Below are positions 5,503-13,341 of a stretch of DNA of 15,151 nt, in pieces; position 1 is the first letter of the stretch; each line of letters starts with the position of its first letter. A model generated the notes under the pieces. That model ran no database searches. It had not been told where the DNA came from and was given only the letters and a program-made list of their open reading frames with translations. Location: positions 1-15,151 of the forward strand of contig URZG01000024.1 of the NCBI GenBank assembly GCA_900552325.1, given 5' to 3'. The DNA is from an uncultured Porphyromonadaceae bacterium (lineage in GTDB: Bacteria; Bacteroidota; Bacteroidia; Bacteroidales; Muribaculaceae). The translations under genes were made by a program, and so were the position numbers.

Positions 5503-8049
5503 TCAGCCGCATTTGGAAGTTCCGCAGGAGGTGCAGATAAGGCACCCTTCGCGGAACACGAGAGTCTCCTCGCCGCAGTTGGGGCAACGCTGCCCGCTGG
5601 CCGGAGTGTCGTTAGGCACGTACTTCTTGAGCGCGCGTTCAACGCCCATCTTCCAGGTGTTGATGCTCTGCGAGTCAAGTTCAAGGCCGGCCACCAGTTT
5701 CAGAACCTGGTCGATAGGCATGCCGTAGCGGAGCACGCCGGAGATAAGTTTGGCGTAGTTCCAGTACTCGGGATTGAACTTGTCGGAAAGCCCTTCGATG
5801 GTTGTCTTGTGGCCGCGCTTGTTTACGAACTGGAAGTCGTAGCGCTTTGTGCCGTCGGGCGACGTGGCCTTGATGATCTTGCCGTGGTTTACCGATTTGG
5901 GGCAGAAAATACCATCCTCGTCATCGGCCAGACCGGTGAAGATCTCGTAAGGACGGCCGTCGCGCAGACCTACGAAAGCGATCCATTTCTCCTTGTTATT
6001 CTGGAAACGCACCACATCGGCCTCAAGTTCGATGGGGCGCTTGATTATCTGCTTCGGGCCGCTGAAAGCCGGAGCCTCGGTTTTCTCCGCAGGCTTCTTC
6101 TTCTCCAGCGACACGAGCACGCCGGCACGTGAACCGTCGCGGTACACGGTACATCCCTTGCAGCCGGACTTCCATGCCTCGACGTAGAGTTTGTTGACCA
6201 ATTCTTCGGTCACGTCGTTGGGAAGATTTATGGTTACTGAAATGGAGTGGTCGACCCATTTCTGTATGCGTCCCTGCATACGCACCTTCTCCAGCCAGTC
6301 CACATCGTTGGCGGTGGCGCCGGCATAGGGAGAGCGGGCCACGATGGCGTCGAGTTCCTCCTGCGAGTAGTCGTCTTTCACGGGGATGCCGTTGACCTTC
6401 ATCCAGTCGATGAACTTGGGATGGTAAACCACATATTCCTCGAAAGCGTCGCCGGTATCGTCCACAAAGTCAATGCGCACTTCGGGGTCGGAGGGATTTA
6501 CCTTGCGGCGGCGTTTGTAGACGGGCATGAACACCGGCTCGATACCTGAGGTGGTGCGTGTCATAAGCGATGTTGTACCTGTCGGGGCTATGGTCAGGCA
6601 GGCGATGTTGCGGCGTCCGTGGCGCAACATACGTTCGTACATTTCAGGGTCGGCCTCGCGCAGACGGTTGATATAGGGGTTGTTCTTCTCGCGTTCGGCG
6701 TCGAAAATCTCGAAAGCGCCACGCTCGGCGGCAAGGTCGACCGACGAGCCGTAGGCTGCCAGGGCAAGTGCCTTGTGGACCTTCTCGGAGAAATCGGTGG
6801 CCTCTGGTGTGCCGTATTTATAGCCCAGGGCAGCGAGCATATCACCTTCGGCTGTGGTGCCGACACCTGTGCGGCGCCCCTGAAGTGTCTTGTTCCGGAT
6901 CTTGTGCCAAAGATGAAGTTCCGGGCCTTTCACTTCCTGCGTCTCGGGGTCGGATGCGATCTTGTCGATGATCTTGTCGATCTTCTCGGCCTCGAGGTCG
7001 ATGATGTCGTCCATGATGCGCTGGGCCGTTGCCACATGATGCGCGAACAGACCGAAATCGAACTCCGCCTCGGGTGTGAAGGGATTCTTCACATACGAGA
7101 ACAGGTTAATGGCCAGCAGACGGCATGAATCGTAGGGGCAGAGGGGTATCTCACCGCAAGGGTTTGTGGAGATGGTGCGGAAGCCGAGATCGGCGTAACA
7201 GTCGGGCACCGATTCGCGCACTATGGTATCCCAGAAGAGCACACCGGGTTCGGCTGATTTCCAGGCGTTGTGGATTATCTTGTTCCAGAAAGCGCGGGCA
7301 TCGACCTCCTTCACCGTATCTGGTTCGGCCGAATCCACGGGATATTGCTGGCGGTAAGGTGTGCCCTCGGTGGCACAACGCATGAATTCGTCGTCGATCC
7401 GCACCGACACATTGGCGCCGGTGACTTTTCCCTCTGTCATCTTGGCATCGACAAACGCCTCGCTGTCGGGGTGTTTGATCGATACGGAAAGCATCAGCGC
7501 GCCACGGCGGCCGTCCTGCGCCACCTCGCGGGTGGAATTGGAATACCGCTCCATGAACGGCACGAGTCCAGTGGAGGTTAGAGCCGAATTCTTTACCGGC
7601 GTGCCTTTCGGACGGATATGGCTCAGGTCATGCCCTACCCCGCCGCGACGTTTCATCAGCTGCACCTGCTCCTCGTCGATACGGATTATACCGCCGTAGG
7701 AATCGGGATGTCCGTCCAGACCGATAACAAAACAGTTGGAGAGTGAGCTGACCTGAAAATCGTTGCCGATTCCGGTCATGGGACTCCCCTGCGGCACTAT
7801 GTAACGGAAATCCTTCAGATATGAGAATACCTCTTCCTCACTCATCGGATTGGGATAGCCGGCTTCAATGCGGGCGATTTCCGAAGCGATACGGTGATGC
7901 ATGTCGTCAGGTGTGCGCTCGAAATGATTCCCGAAAGAATCTTTCAGCGCATATTTGGTCACCCATACCCTGGCGGCGAGTTCATCGCCACCGAAATAGT
8001 CGAGCGTAGCCTGATAGGCTTCGTCGTATGTGTATGTTTTGTTGTTCAC
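5503..8049 (-). CDS. nrdJ: Adenosylcobalamin-dependent (class II) ribonucleotide reductase
   Basis: It reduces ribonucleotides to deoxyribonucleotides using a thiyl radical generated from coenzyme B12. I place the start at the GTG at 8049 (VNNKTYTYDEAY, 848 residues), where similarity to Bacteroidota NrdJ begins; another in-frame GTG at 8112 would add 21 residues without family resemblance. In that numbering the active-site loop TNPCGEIPLCP has Asn296, Cys298 (thiyl radical) and Glu300. Cys106 (SNCF) and Cys309 (DSCRL) fit the redox pair, the 11-residue spacing matching the class II enzyme of Thermotoga. A TSCPD-like domain (about residues 690-810) and a C-terminal zinc-ribbon CPNCG...CTSCG follow. 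It heads an operon with the HipA-like kinase. No cobalamin riboswitch is evident upstream. Confidence 0.96.
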   Translation of the reverse strand: MNNKTYTYDEAYQATLDYFGGDELAARVWVTKYALKDSFGNHFERTPDDMHHRIASEIARIEAGYPNPMSEEEVFSYLKDFRYIVPQGSPMTGIGNDFQVSSLSNCFVIGLDGHPDSYGGIIRIDEEQVQLMKRRGGVGHDLSHIRPKGTPVKNSALTSTGLVPFMERYSNSTREVAQDGRRGALMLSVSIKHPDSEAFVDAKMTEGKVTGANVSVRIDDEFMRCATEGTPYRQQYPVDSAEPDTVKEVDARAFWNKIIHNAWKSAEPGVLFWDTIVRESVPDCYADLGFRTISTNPCGEIPLCPYDSCRLLAINLFSYVKNPFTPEAEFDFGLFAHHVATAQRIMDDIIDLEAEKIDKIIDKIASDPETQEVKGPELHLWHKIRNKTLQGRRTGVGTTAEGDMLAALGYKYGTPEATDFSEKVHKALALAAYGSSVDLAAERGAFEIFDAEREKNNPYINRLREADPEMYERMLRHGRRNIACLTIAPTGTTSLMTRTTSGIEPVFMPVYKRRRKVNPSDPEVRIDFVDDTGDAFEEYVVYHPKFIDWMKVNGIPVKDDYSQEELDAIVARSPYAGATANDVDWLEKVRMQGRIQKWVDHSISVTINLPNDVTEELVNKLYVEAWKSGCKGCTVYRDGSRAGVLVSLEKKKPAEKTEAPAFSGPKQIIKRPIELEADVVRFQNNKEKWIAFVGLRDGRPYEIFTGLADDEDGIFCPKSVNHGKIIKATSPDGTKRYDFQFVNKRGHKTTIEGLSDKFNPEYWNYAKLISGVLRYGMPIDQVLKLVAGLELDSQSINTWKMGVERALKKYVPNDTPASGQRCPNCGEETLVFREGCLICTSCGTSKCG

Positions 8050-8305
8050 GGCGGTTAAAAAAAAGTAGGTTATAATGAACGGACGCACGGACGCGGCCAA
8101 CGCCTCACGCACAGCCTGACTTTTGCCATACGTGGAACGAAATGGAAAAGAACCGGTTATGGATCTGTTGAAACTAAATCGACTGCAAACTTCGTGATTT
8201 TTCCCGAGATCTACAAACTGTGATGTCTGTTTTATAGCCGATTGTTGATAAGTTTTCCGTTTCGTTTTGTCAATTCACTGATTACATGCACTTTGTCAAA
8301 TCTGC

Positions 8306-8321
8306 AAACATGCCAATGTTT
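8306..8321. repeat. AAACAT-GCCA-ATGTTT inverted repeat, candidate operator
   Basis: A perfect 6-4-6 inverted repeat lies directly beside the minus-strand -7 box at 8323-8330, covering the place where that transcript would start. A repressor site for nrdJ is possible but unproven. Confidence 0.35.
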
Positions 8322-8322
8322 A

Positions 8323-8330
8323 CAAAACTA
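8323..8330 (-). promoter_or_regulatory. Possible nrdJ -7 box (TAGTTTTG on the minus strand)
   Basis: CAAAACTA on the plus strand is TAGTTTTG on the other, matching TAnnTTTG. No clear TTTG lies 19-20 bp upstream on the minus strand. If used, it gives nrdJ a leader of about 270 nt. Confidence 0.35.
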
Positions 8331-8366
8331 AATTTTCAACAATCATACAGATTTTATTTTGTGAAG

Positions 8367-8398
8367 GTTGCATATCTCGCAATGATATGATAACTTTG
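8367..8398 (+). promoter_or_regulatory. Bacteroides-type promoter of the nitroreductase gene
   Basis: GTTG (8367-8370), 20 bp, then TAACTTTG (8391-8398). The expected start is near 8402-8405, about 42-45 nt before the ATG at 8447. Confidence 0.7.
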
Positions 8399-8446
8399 CC
8401 ACCGTGACGTTATCAACGGCAGGAAACATACAAAAAACTGTACAGA

Positions 8447-9202
8447 ATGAATCTACCCGACACATCTTTTTTCTTGAACAGGCGCACCATACGCCGCTAC
8501 CGTCCCGAACCGCTCGCGCCCGGATTGCTTGAAACACTCCTGGAGGCAGCGGCGCATGCCCCCACAACAGGTAACATGCAACTTTACAGTGTGGTCGTCA
8601 CCACGGATGCCGGAGAGAAGAAAGCGCTGGCGCCTTTTCATTTCGGACAGCCACAGGTGGAGAGTGCCGCCGCGGTACTCACTTTATGTGCGGATTTCAA
8701 CCGTTTCAGCCGCTGGTGCCTCGCCCGCAACGCCGAGCCCTGCTACGACAACCTGCAGTCGTTCATGGCCGCGACTCTCGACACCATCGCTTTCGCCCAA
8801 CAGTTCAATACCCTGGCTGAAGCCGCAGGACTGGGGGTATGCTGGCTTGGCACAACCACCTACAATGCCCCGGAAATAGCCGAAGCCCTGAACCTTCCCG
8901 AACTTGTTGTGCCGCTGATTACCCTTACGGTCGGCTATCCCGCCGACAGCGGCGAGGAGGTGGGACGCCTCCCTCTGGAAGCCATAATGCACGGGGGCAC
9001 GTACCGCGATTACTCAACCGACGACATCGACAGTCTGTACTCCGAAAAGGAATCACGCAAAGACTCACGCCGCTTCGTGGCGGAAAACAACAAGGAAACG
9101 CTGGCTCAGGTGTTCACCGACATCCGCTATCCGCGCGCCAACAACGAACTGTTCTCCGTGAAGTTCCTCGGCTTCCTTAAAAAATCCGGCTTTTTGAAAT
9201 AA
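8447..9202 (+). CDS. NfsA-like NAD(P)H-dependent nitroreductase (FMN)
   Basis: This 251-residue protein shows the nitroreductase fold signatures: RRTIRRYRPEP (residues 12-22), whose arginines bind FMN phosphate; AAHAPTTGNMQLYS (35-48), the second FMN segment; and AEAAGLGVCWLGT (125-137) near the flavin and dimer interface. Its length and C-terminal extension, ending in a basic tail FLGFLKKSGFLK, fit the NfsA/FRP branch more than the shorter NfsB branch. It would use NADPH or NADH to reduce flavins, quinones or nitro-compounds; the physiological substrate is unknown. It has its own promoter, diverges from nrdJ and converges on dnaA, with a bidirectional terminator starting 17 nt after its stop, so it is monocistronic. 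Confidence 0.9.
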   Translation: MNLPDTSFFLNRRTIRRYRPEPLAPGLLETLLEAAAHAPTTGNMQLYSVVVTTDAGEKKALAPFHFGQPQVESAAAVLTLCADFNRFSRWCLARNAEPCYDNLQSFMAATLDTIAFAQQFNTLAEAAGLGVCWLGTTTYNAPEIAEALNLPELVVPLITLTVGYPADSGEEVGRLPLEAIMHGGTYRDYSTDDIDSLYSEKESRKDSRRFVAENNKETLAQVFTDIRYPRANNELFSVKFLGFLKKSGFLK

Positions 9203-9219
9203 ATTTATAACGGCAAAAT

Positions 9220-9263
9220 TAAATTACCCCTTGCAATTCAGTGGAATTACAAGGGGTAATTTA
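9220..9263. terminator. Bidirectional terminator between nitroreductase and dnaA
   Basis: AAATTACCCCTTG (9221-9233) is the exact complement of CAAGGGGTAATTT (9250-9262). After a C/A mismatch, AATTC/GAATT continues to a 4-nt AGTG loop. Flanks are T-rich on both strands (AATTTATT on plus, TAATTTAATTTTG on minus), as expected between convergent genes. Confidence 0.9.
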
Positions 9264-9327
9264 TTCATATCCGGCGGATACATACGTTGAAACGTGCAGT
9301 TCCGGAACTAAGATAAATCTGAATGGG

Positions 9328-10707
9328 TTATTCTGCAAAAGATTTCTCGATGGCGGCGACGTCTTCCTGAAGTTTCTTTTCGAAAGCGAGACGCTCCTCG
9401 ATATTCTTGCATGCATACAGCACCGTGGCGTGGTTGCGGCTCAGGCGCGTGCCGATAGCCGTGAGGGGCATCTTCACATGCTTTTTGGCAAGATACATCA
9501 CCATCTGACGGGCATCCGAGATCTCCCGCTTGCGCGATTTGGTGAATATCTGATCGGGATCAATATTGAAATGCTCGGCTACACCCTGGGTGACCATCTC
9601 GAAGTTTACCGTGCGGCGATGCATTTTCACGACATTCGCCATGACGTGACGTGCCAGATCGACCGTAACCTCGCGGTTGAGCACTGTGGCATGTGCCAGC
9701 AACGACACGACGATACCCTCGAGTTCGCGCACTGAATCGGTCACATTCTCCGCTATGAAATCAAGCACATCCGCCGGAATCGATAGACCGTCCTGCTCCG
9801 ATTTCAGACGCAGCACAGCGCGACGCAGCGCCAGATCGGGCTTTTCCAGCTCCACCGTCATCCCCCATTTGAAACGTGAAAGGAGGCGCGCCATCATGCC
9901 GTTAAGCTGCGTGGGACACACGTCGCTCGACATGATGATCTGCTTCTGGTTCTGATGAAGGTGATTGAAGATATGGAAAAAGGTGTTCTGCGTCTTCTCC
10001 TTGTTCACCAGATCCTGAATATCATCGATAATGAGGGTATCGATACTTTGGTAGAAATTGATGAATTCATTAATTTTGCCGTTGCGCGTGGCCACCGTGA
10101 ACTGGCTCTCGAACAGGCGCGCGCTCACATAGAGTATGCGTGCGCCGGGATTGTTCTCCAGAATCTTGATACCGATCGCCTGTATCAGGTGGGTCTTGCC
10201 CACGCCGGTAGGGCCGAACACGAACAACGGATTGAAAGTCTTGCACTTGGGATCTCGGGCGATAGCCTCGCCGATAGCCATTGCTATCTTGTTGGAGGTG
10301 CCTCCGCAGTAATTCTCGAAAGTGTAACGCGGATTGAGCTGGGAGTCGAAGGCGGTTGCCGCAGGTGCCTGGAAAAGACCGGTAGCCTGACGTTTGAGCG
10401 CAGGCGAAAGCTGAAGCCCGGCTTCATTGACCACAGTGTCGGGCTTGTTGTTGACCTGAAGATGATGATAGTAGAGACCTTTGAACGACTCGCCGTACAC
10501 CCTGCGGAGAGTGGGCACCAGTATCGGAAGATAGGTGTTCTCGATATGCTCCACAAAGAAAGCGGAGGGCACGGCCAGCGTCAGCTTGCCGTCCTCATAT
10601 TTGAGCGATGTCACCGGGCGGAACCAGGCATCGTATTGCTCGGGGCGGATATTGTCGCGGATAATCCGCAGACACTCCTCCCACAGGCGGGTGTGGTCTG
10701 TATTCAT
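9328..10707 (-). CDS. dnaA: Chromosomal replication initiator DnaA
   Basis: DnaA assembles on the origin and melts it to begin replication. This 459-residue protein has all four domains: N-terminal self-association domain (about 1-75), variable linker, AAA+ core and DNA-binding domain. Walker A is GPTGVGKT (165-172), Walker B LIIDD (225-229), sensor 1 SSD (260-262), the arginine finger Arg278 in RLLSRF, and sensor 2 Arg327 in SVRELEG. The C-terminal signature appears as GTRLSRNHATVLYACK (419-434). There the Asp usually preceding the DNA-contacting His is Asn425, and Leu422 replaces the usual Phe. The gene stands alone, without dnaN or recF, as is common in Bacteroidota. Its promoter was not clearly found in the 527-bp spacer upstream. 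Confidence 0.98.
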   Translation of the reverse strand: MNTDHTRLWEECLRIIRDNIRPEQYDAWFRPVTSLKYEDGKLTLAVPSAFFVEHIENTYLPILVPTLRRVYGESFKGLYYHHLQVNNKPDTVVNEAGLQLSPALKRQATGLFQAPAATAFDSQLNPRYTFENYCGGTSNKIAMAIGEAIARDPKCKTFNPLFVFGPTGVGKTHLIQAIGIKILENNPGARILYVSARLFESQFTVATRNGKINEFINFYQSIDTLIIDDIQDLVNKEKTQNTFFHIFNHLHQNQKQIIMSSDVCPTQLNGMMARLLSRFKWGMTVELEKPDLALRRAVLRLKSEQDGLSIPADVLDFIAENVTDSVRELEGIVVSLLAHATVLNREVTVDLARHVMANVVKMHRRTVNFEMVTQGVAEHFNIDPDQIFTKSRKREISDARQMVMYLAKKHVKMPLTAIGTRLSRNHATVLYACKNIEERLAFEKKLQEDVAAIEKSFAE

Positions 10708-10750
10708 TTTTCAACAACAATTCATGGATGCCGGAACACGCCTGAAATAA

Positions 10751-10777
10751 AAGCATATATCATAATAAGCATATATC
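10751..10777. repeat. Tandem repeat AAGCATATATC upstream of dnaA
   Basis: AAGCATATATC occurs at 10751-10761 and 10767-10777 (period 16), 44-70 bp upstream of the dnaA start. It could be a regulator site or DNA-unwinding-prone sequence; it is not a standard DnaA box. Confidence 0.5.
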
Positions 10778-11043
10778 GACGGTGCGGCCCGGCGGCCGAT
10801 TCTTTTCCAATGCAAATTTCCCCCAATTATTTCATAAAAACAAATACTAAAAAATTTGGAGGATTTAAATCAGAAGCAACTATACTGTATTTCAACGCAT
10901 TATGACACGCGGTAAATCTAAACTTTACAAAAGTGAGCAATGGCGGTGTCTAATAGCGGATTAACATCCTAACTTCAACCTTTCATGCAACATTGACATC
11001 AGACACAATATACTAATAAGCGGCTTTTTACAATCCCTGAAGC

Positions 11044-11098
11044 AATAAGGCTGTATTTCATACCGTTTTCGCCTTATTTAAAATGATTACAAATAAGG
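11044..11098 (+). repeat. Three-part inverted repeat able to form two exclusive hairpins
   Basis: AATAAGGC (11044-11051), GCCTTATTT (11071-11079) and AAATAAGG (11091-11098). The central element can pair with either the left or the right copy. The right pairing extends imperfectly outward (GTTTTC with GTGAAAC). It lies about 140-190 nt upstream of the superoxide dismutase start. Confidence 0.5.
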
Positions 11099-11234
11099 TG
11101 AAACATTCCGAAACATCTTCTTAACAATCCTTACGGTCTAAGAGAATACAAATGAACCTTCGGCTACGACGGTTTGTTTTCTGAGTAACCGACACTGAAA
11201 CGTGTCAATATTCATTAACAAAAACCCTTTAGTG

Positions 11235-11810
11235 ATGAAATACTCTCAGCCAGAACTTCCCTATGCCCACGACGCGCTCGAACCGGCGATCTCGGCACGC
11301 ACCGTCGACTTTCATTACGGCAAACATGAAAAAGCCTATATCGACAACCTCAACAAACTCATCGAAGGTACAGAGTTCGAGGAACTGCCGCTCGAAGAGG
11401 TGATACGCGACTCGAAAGGCGCACTGTTCAACAATGCTTCCCAGGCATGGAACCATATCTTCTACTTCTTCTCATTCTCGCCCGACGGCGGCGGCGAACC
11501 GGAAGGGGAGCTCCGCGCGGCCATAGACCGTCAGTTCGGGTCCTTCGACAATTTCAAGAAAGAATTCGTTGAGGCCGGGACCGCTCTCTTCGGCTCGGGA
11601 TGGGTGTGGCTGTCGCGCGACAACGACGGCAAACTCTTCATTACCCGCGAATCTAACGCAGGCTCACCGCTGACGCAGGGGCTGACCCCGATTCTGACTT
11701 TCGACGTATGGGAACACGCCTACTATCTCGACTATCAGAACCGACGCAAAGACGCGCTTGAAAAACTGTGGGATATTATCGACTGGACCATAGTGGAATC
11801 GCGTTATTGA
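11235..11810 (+). CDS. sodB: Superoxide dismutase, Fe or cambialistic (Fe/Mn) type
   Basis: It converts superoxide to oxygen and hydrogen peroxide in the cytoplasm. I start at the ATG at 11235 (MKYSQPELPY, 191 residues), which matches the family's N-terminus; a GTG frame 33 nt upstream is an unlikely extension. The metal ligands are His27 (FHYGKH), His74 (WNHIF), Asp157 and His161 (FDVWEHAYYLDYQN). The outer-sphere Gln70 in NNASQAWNH sits in the N-terminal domain, which is the FeSOD arrangement. Bacteroides enzymes of this type can be active with Fe or Mn, so metal use is open. The gene appears monocistronic, with a long AT-rich upstream region suited to redox regulation, although no specific site was identified. 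Confidence 0.96.
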   Translation: MKYSQPELPYAHDALEPAISARTVDFHYGKHEKAYIDNLNKLIEGTEFEELPLEEVIRDSKGALFNNASQAWNHIFYFFSFSPDGGGEPEGELRAAIDRQFGSFDNFKKEFVEAGTALFGSGWVWLSRDNDGKLFITRESNAGSPLTQGLTPILTFDVWEHAYYLDYQNRRKDALEKLWDIIDWTIVESRY

Positions 11811-11824
11811 CCCCTTAACCATAT

Positions 11825-11866
11825 TTAACCCGCCGAGGAAAACAAACCACTCCCACGGCGGGTTAA
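11825..11866. repeat. TTAACCCGCCG/CGGCGGGTTAA inverted repeat after sodB
   Basis: A perfect 11-bp inverted repeat with a 20-nt loop begins 14 nt after the sodB stop. It lacks a T-tract on both strands. It may protect the sodB mRNA 3' end or help terminate the convergent MATE transcript. Confidence 0.6.
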
Positions 11867-11917
11867 CATGATACAACCAAGAGCACTATAGATTGTAAGC
11901 ATAATGTGATGAATGGA

Positions 11918-11952
11918 GAGAGAGGCAGTCGTGAGACCCCCTCTCTTTTTTT
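11918..11952 (+). terminator. Intrinsic terminator of the sodB transcript
   Basis: AGAGAGG (11919-11925) pairs with CCTCTCT (11940-11946), with an inner GTC-GTGA-GAC hairpin, followed by a run of seven Ts (11946-11952). The T-run overlaps the TAA stop of the convergent MATE gene (11951-11953). Confidence 0.78.
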
Positions 11953-13327
11953 ATACCTCCCCTCTGCCGGAGGCAGCCGGCGCAACAACCTTTTTGCGAT
12001 GCGACAGCGCATAGGTTATGACCACTGCGACGAGAGTAATTCCCTCCGATGCCGGAATGGCGCCCCATACACCCCACCCCGGGAAAATCTCCGGCATGAC
12101 GCAGAACGAGGGCACCAGCACTATTATACCGCGCATAAGGGTGAAGAACATCGCCTTGAAAGCCCTCTCGATACTCTGATAATAACCTATGAAAGATATA
12201 TTGACGGCGAAGAACACCGCGCACACCGCATAGACAGGGAGTCCGGCCGAAGCCAGCCTGCCCGCCGGGCATCCGGGATCGATGAACAGCCCGACGATCT
12301 CCCTCGCACCCAGGGATATGGAGAGAAACACGATCACGCCGCACAGGGCTGCTACTTTCACACTCAGCAGGAATGACGCCCGAACACGTCCGGCCGCTCC
12401 CGCGCCATAATTATAACTGATTATAGGCTGAGCCGACTGCGCCACGGCATTACTCATCATGAACATCAACGGAAACAGATAGCAGGCTATACTGAAGGCC
12501 GCCACTCCGATATCGCCGTAATGGCGCATGAACACATAATTACCGGTCAGCATCATCACCGACATGGCTATCTCCGTGATGAAAGCCGAGGAGCCGATGC
12601 GTATCTGCCGCCAGGTATTGGCCATAAATCCGGCCGCACTCCACGTGAACTTTATCACATACGAGAGTTTCAGAAAATATACCAATACCATCAGCGCCCC
12701 CACAGCGATACTTGCCGAAGTGGCTATCGCCGCCCCTTTTACTCCGAGACCGCATGGAAACACCAGCCAGTAATCGAGGATAATGTTGATCACTGCCGGC
12801 ACTATGTTGCAGAACATCGCATATTTAGGAGAGCCGTCAAGGCGTATCACCATCATCCCTATGCACTCGAATATCAGGAAGAACATCCCCGGAATCAGCC
12901 AGGTGAGGTAATCCATCGCTCCGGACAACAACGCGGGTGAGCAGCCCAGAAGTACGGCTGTCTCACCGCGCCATAACCATAGCACCGCCACAAGAACTGT
13001 GATCAGCACCGCCGAAAACACATAAGCCTGCGTGACATTGACCGACGCCCGGCGACTGTCGCCACGGGCTATGGCGATCCCCGCCACTACCGAGGATCCT
13101 ATGCCGAACATCAGTCCCAGGCCGGTGACGACCATAAACAGCGGCGCGATGATATTCACCGCCGCTATCCCGTCAGGTCCCACTCCACGCCCTACGAAGA
13201 TACCGTCGATCACCGTGATCAGGGCATTGAAAATCAGTCCCAGCAAAGTGGGGAAAAACATTTTTGAAAACAGCCGCCCGATTTTGCCGGCGGCATAGTC
13301 AAGTCCTGTAGTTTCTTTCTGTTCCAT
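11951..13327 (-). CDS. MATE-family efflux transporter
   Basis: From the ATG at 13327 (MEQKETTGLDYAAG) the protein has 458 residues and about 12 hydrophobic segments, the normal MATE size. Typical features are FVGRGVGPDGIAAVNI after helix 1, the corresponding segment of the second half (FMRHYGDIGVAAFSIA), and AQSAQPIISYNYGAG, a hallmark of the MepA/DinF-like branch. MATE proteins export cationic drugs or metabolites using Na+ or H+ gradients; the substrate here is unknown. A longer GTG frame from 13372 would run through the leader terminator and is unlikely. The gene is monocistronic, has a textbook promoter at 13427-13457, and has an intrinsic terminator in its leader, implying regulation by attenuation. 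Confidence 0.94.
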   Translation of the reverse strand: MEQKETTGLDYAAGKIGRLFSKMFFPTLLGLIFNALITVIDGIFVGRGVGPDGIAAVNIIAPLFMVVTGLGLMFGIGSSVVAGIAIARGDSRRASVNVTQAYVFSAVLITVLVAVLWLWRGETAVLLGCSPALLSGAMDYLTWLIPGMFFLIFECIGMMVIRLDGSPKYAMFCNIVPAVINIILDYWLVFPCGLGVKGAAIATSASIAVGALMVLVYFLKLSYVIKFTWSAAGFMANTWRQIRIGSSAFITEIAMSVMMLTGNYVFMRHYGDIGVAAFSIACYLFPLMFMMSNAVAQSAQPIISYNYGAGAAGRVRASFLLSVKVAALCGVIVFLSISLGAREIVGLFIDPGCPAGRLASAGLPVYAVCAVFFAVNISFIGYYQSIERAFKAMFFTLMRGIIVLVPSFCVMPEIFPGWGVWGAIPASEGITLVAVVITYALSHRKKVVAPAASGRGEV

Positions 13328-13341
13328 ATCAAAAAATACAC

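Larger units (their letters stand above)
8050..8446. other. Divergent intergenic region nrdJ / nitroreductase
   Basis: This 397-base spacer is AT-rich in its right two thirds. It contains the nitroreductase promoter, a probable nrdJ-directed -7 box and an AAACAT/ATGTTT inverted repeat. CTGCAAAC occurs at 8183 and 8302, and TTATCAAC occurs inverted at 8244 and forward at 8410. The stretch nearest nrdJ (8050-8120) includes a T8 run on the nrdJ strand shortly before its GTG. No RNA gene or riboswitch core is recognised. Confidence 0.6.
10708..11234. other. Divergent intergenic region dnaA / superoxide dismutase
   Basis: This is a 527-base AT-rich spacer with no credible ORF or RNA gene. It contains a tandem AAGCATATATC repeat near dnaA (10751-10777), an imperfect repeat CTAATA(A)GCGG (10950 and 11013), GTGTCT/AGACAC arms (10946 and 11001), a three-part AATAAGG motif (11044-11098) and GACAC/GTGTC (11191-11206). 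No full TTTG-N19-TAnnTTTG promoter is seen on either strand, so both genes may use degenerate or regulated promoters. Confidence 0.6.

Noticed and set aside
6619..7128. 169-codon plus-strand frame opposite nrdJ
   Set aside because: Antisense shadow; nrdJ has unmistakable catalytic motifs on the other strand.
8244..8417. DnaA-box-like TTATCAAC copies (inverted at 8244, forward at 8410) suggesting an origin
   Set aside because: Only two imperfect matches to TTATCCACA about 160 bp apart, with no cluster; too weak to call an origin.
8050..8446. Cobalamin riboswitch for nrdJ
   Set aside because: No GCCACTG-like B12 box or related core was seen on the minus strand; only a covariance search could exclude a divergent one.
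9955..10905. 316-codon plus-strand frame opposite dnaA
   Set aside because: It lies almost entirely antisense to dnaA, has no recognisable domain, and arises from codon bias of the real gene.
11003..11012. ACACAATATA resembling half of an NrdR box
   Set aside because: The second half of the consensus is absent, and the site lies between dnaA and sodB rather than near nrdJ.
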